Position numbers and translations under genes: made by a program
Shown here: piece by piece, positions 63,255 through 64,000 of the stretch
Position numbering within the stretch: position 1 is the first letter of the stretch
Layout of the letters: the number at the start of each line of letters is the position of its first letter
Notes under the pieces: model-generated
Told to the model about the DNA's origin: nothing
What the model saw: only the letters and a program-made list of their open reading frames with translations
Databases searched by the model: none
DNA from: Pollutimonas bauzanensis
Lineage (GTDB): Bacteria; Pseudomonadota; Gammaproteobacteria; Burkholderiales; Burkholderiaceae_B
Assembly: GCF_900129885.1 (NCBI RefSeq)
Contig: NZ_FQXE01000002.1
Coordinates: 62,001-126,000, forward strand
Length of the DNA stretch: 64,000 bases
Reading direction: 5' to 3'

Positions 63255-63847
63255 TGGCGATCGCCGCACCGAGCCGCCAACAAGTGTTGGGCTGCGCGCA
63301 TACGAACTGGACGACTTCGCGGCAGCTTTCGAGCATGAACAGATAGCCGAAACTGCTGCTCTCCTCTGCAAGAGGTAAAAGAGTTACTGTCTTGCCCACG
63401 ACCCCAGCCGCAACCTTGAAGAGCTGACGGATCCCGACGCACGCTCGATGATCTCCCAGGCCAAGGGATCAGGTCTGGTCGGCTACAACGTATAGACGGC
63501 TGTCGATGCAGAGCATCATCTGATCCGACTTTACAACGCATAGGCAAGGTGGCTGACGGCGTATGATCAATGGCGTACTCCCCTGCCGAACGCTGCATGC
63601 GCCCAAGCTGCCAATACGTTTCCACACAGCCTCGGCCAGGAGCGGACGTACACCGATATCGCTTTGCCCGCAAGCTGACAGCACATCCAGCGGCTGAGGC
63701 CCCGAGGTATCCGAAACTGTGCCGCGCCGGCTTGAAGTCCGGTAGCCTCCCGTCTATATCGAAAGTATCACTGGCCCTTGCCGTGATGTGGATTCCCTCT
63801 CGTGATGCGCTTGCGCTGCCTCGGCGAGGTCAAATATTGCCAATCGC
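63255..63847. other. 590-bp degenerate stretch with transposase fossils
   Basis: No intact gene. A clear IS1182-type fragment lies at 63394-63543. Further right GRTYTDIAL at about 63640-63670 hints at an IS5-type transposase start but is too short to call. Frames elsewhere are short and broken. Confidence 0.6.
63394..63543 (+). pseudogene. Fragment of an IS1182-family transposase
   Basis: The frame reads AHDPSRNLEELTDPDARSM, then SQAKGSGLVGYNV, a TAG stop at 63493-63495, then TAVDAEHHLI. This matches the conserved DPDARSM...GYNVQTAVD stretch of IS1182-type transposases, where the stop replaces Gln by a single base change. Both ends of the gene are lost, so it is inactive. Confidence 0.75.
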
Positions 63848-64000
63848 TAGAAAATCTGCCAGGCCACGCGGGCGGTGATGACGTAGCGGCCCTGATCCGG
63901 CACCACGATATTGGCCGCCCGGCCCACGGTGATGTTGAAGTCGACCGACTTGAGCAGGCGGGCGTCCAGGCCTACGCCCAGCGACGAAATCTGCTGGTTC
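63848..64000 (-). CDS. C-terminus of a ShlB/FhaC/HecB-family outer-membrane transporter (cut by window edge)
   Basis: The visible 50 residues (SSLGVGLDARLLKSVDFNITVG ... YVITARVAWQIF in outline) end in a Phe, as expected for an outer-membrane barrel, and match the last strands of two-partner-secretion TpsB transporters, which export haemagglutinin/haemolysin-type proteins. The stop TAG is at 63848-63850. The N-terminus and the exported partner lie outside. Confidence 0.7.

Noticed and set aside
63255-63346. Possible hipA start overlapping the hipB-like stop
   Set aside because: The frame after the ATG at 63253 stops within 31 codons and lacks HipA features.
63570-63878. Open frame in the degenerate right-hand region
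   Set aside because: It crosses into the antisense of the outer-membrane transporter gene and shows no conserved pattern.

Overview
The window is GC-rich chromosomal DNA from a betaproteobacterium. It is most likely Alcaligenaceae (Bordetella / Achromobacter / Pusillimonas-like), judged from gene families and gene order: a Bug-type solute receptor, an Orn/Lys/Arg decarboxylase next to dcd, tamA-tamB next to mrp, mrp divergent from metG, and gcvTHP behind a tandem glycine riboswitch. This placement rests on recall of protein families; no database search was run. No rRNA, tRNA or CRISPR array was found. Mobile DNA is limited to one decayed transposase fragment near the right end.

Layout. 1-2250: a truncated WecA/MraY-type glycosyl-1-phosphate transferase, a 650-bp gap holding a candidate sRNA and one copy of a dispersed intergenic repeat, then coq7. 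2277-6450: a heme-copper oxidase operon with a ccoS-ccoN fusion, ccoO, a membrane-anchored cytochrome c, a SCO copper chaperone and a CtaG-like protein. 6647-12838: osmC-like gene, thyA and folA, with a CoA-transferase / CitE-type lyase / Bug receptor / LysR module lying between thyA and folA. 12866-16015: DsbA-like protein, a cation diffusion facilitator and an omega-amino-acid aminotransferase. 16041-26270: a leftward catabolic and uptake cluster with an IclR regulator, 3-hydroxyisobutyrate-dehydrogenase-like enzyme, aldehyde dehydrogenase, metallo-beta-lactamase lactonase-like enzyme, a complete branched-chain-amino-acid-type ABC importer, an alpha/beta hydrolase and a small SCP2-like protein. 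Two strong sigma-70-like promoters drive it, and one carries two palindromes 21 bp apart.

26398-42359 is largely housekeeping on the minus strand: gcvP-gcvH-gcvT with riboswitch, an HI0933-type flavoprotein, the decarboxylase, dcd, tamB-tamA and mrp. 42453-45999 runs rightward: a small membrane protein, metG with a tandem-repeat leader, and a second cation exporter. 46118-47133 is a zeta-type toxin / Phd-type antitoxin pair. 47401-58308 is metabolic: a membrane PQQ-dependent sugar dehydrogenase, a LysR regulator divergent from a glutamate/aspartate-type ABC importer and a threonine-aldolase-like enzyme, a PQQ sorbosone-dehydrogenase-like lipoprotein with a small membrane partner, and a luciferase-like oxidoreductase. 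58345-64000 has a lysine/alanine-tailed unknown protein, a single-chain CydDC-like ABC exporter, an orphan HipB-like repressor, a transposase remnant, and the C-terminus of a two-partner-secretion outer-membrane transporter.

The most unusual items are the ccoS-ccoN fusion operon that lacks a visible ccoP, the candidate sRNA carrying an anti-Shine-Dalgarno-like CCUCC motif, the uncharacterised lactone/hydrolase/liv catabolic cluster with paired operators, and two in-frame minisatellites inside tamB.
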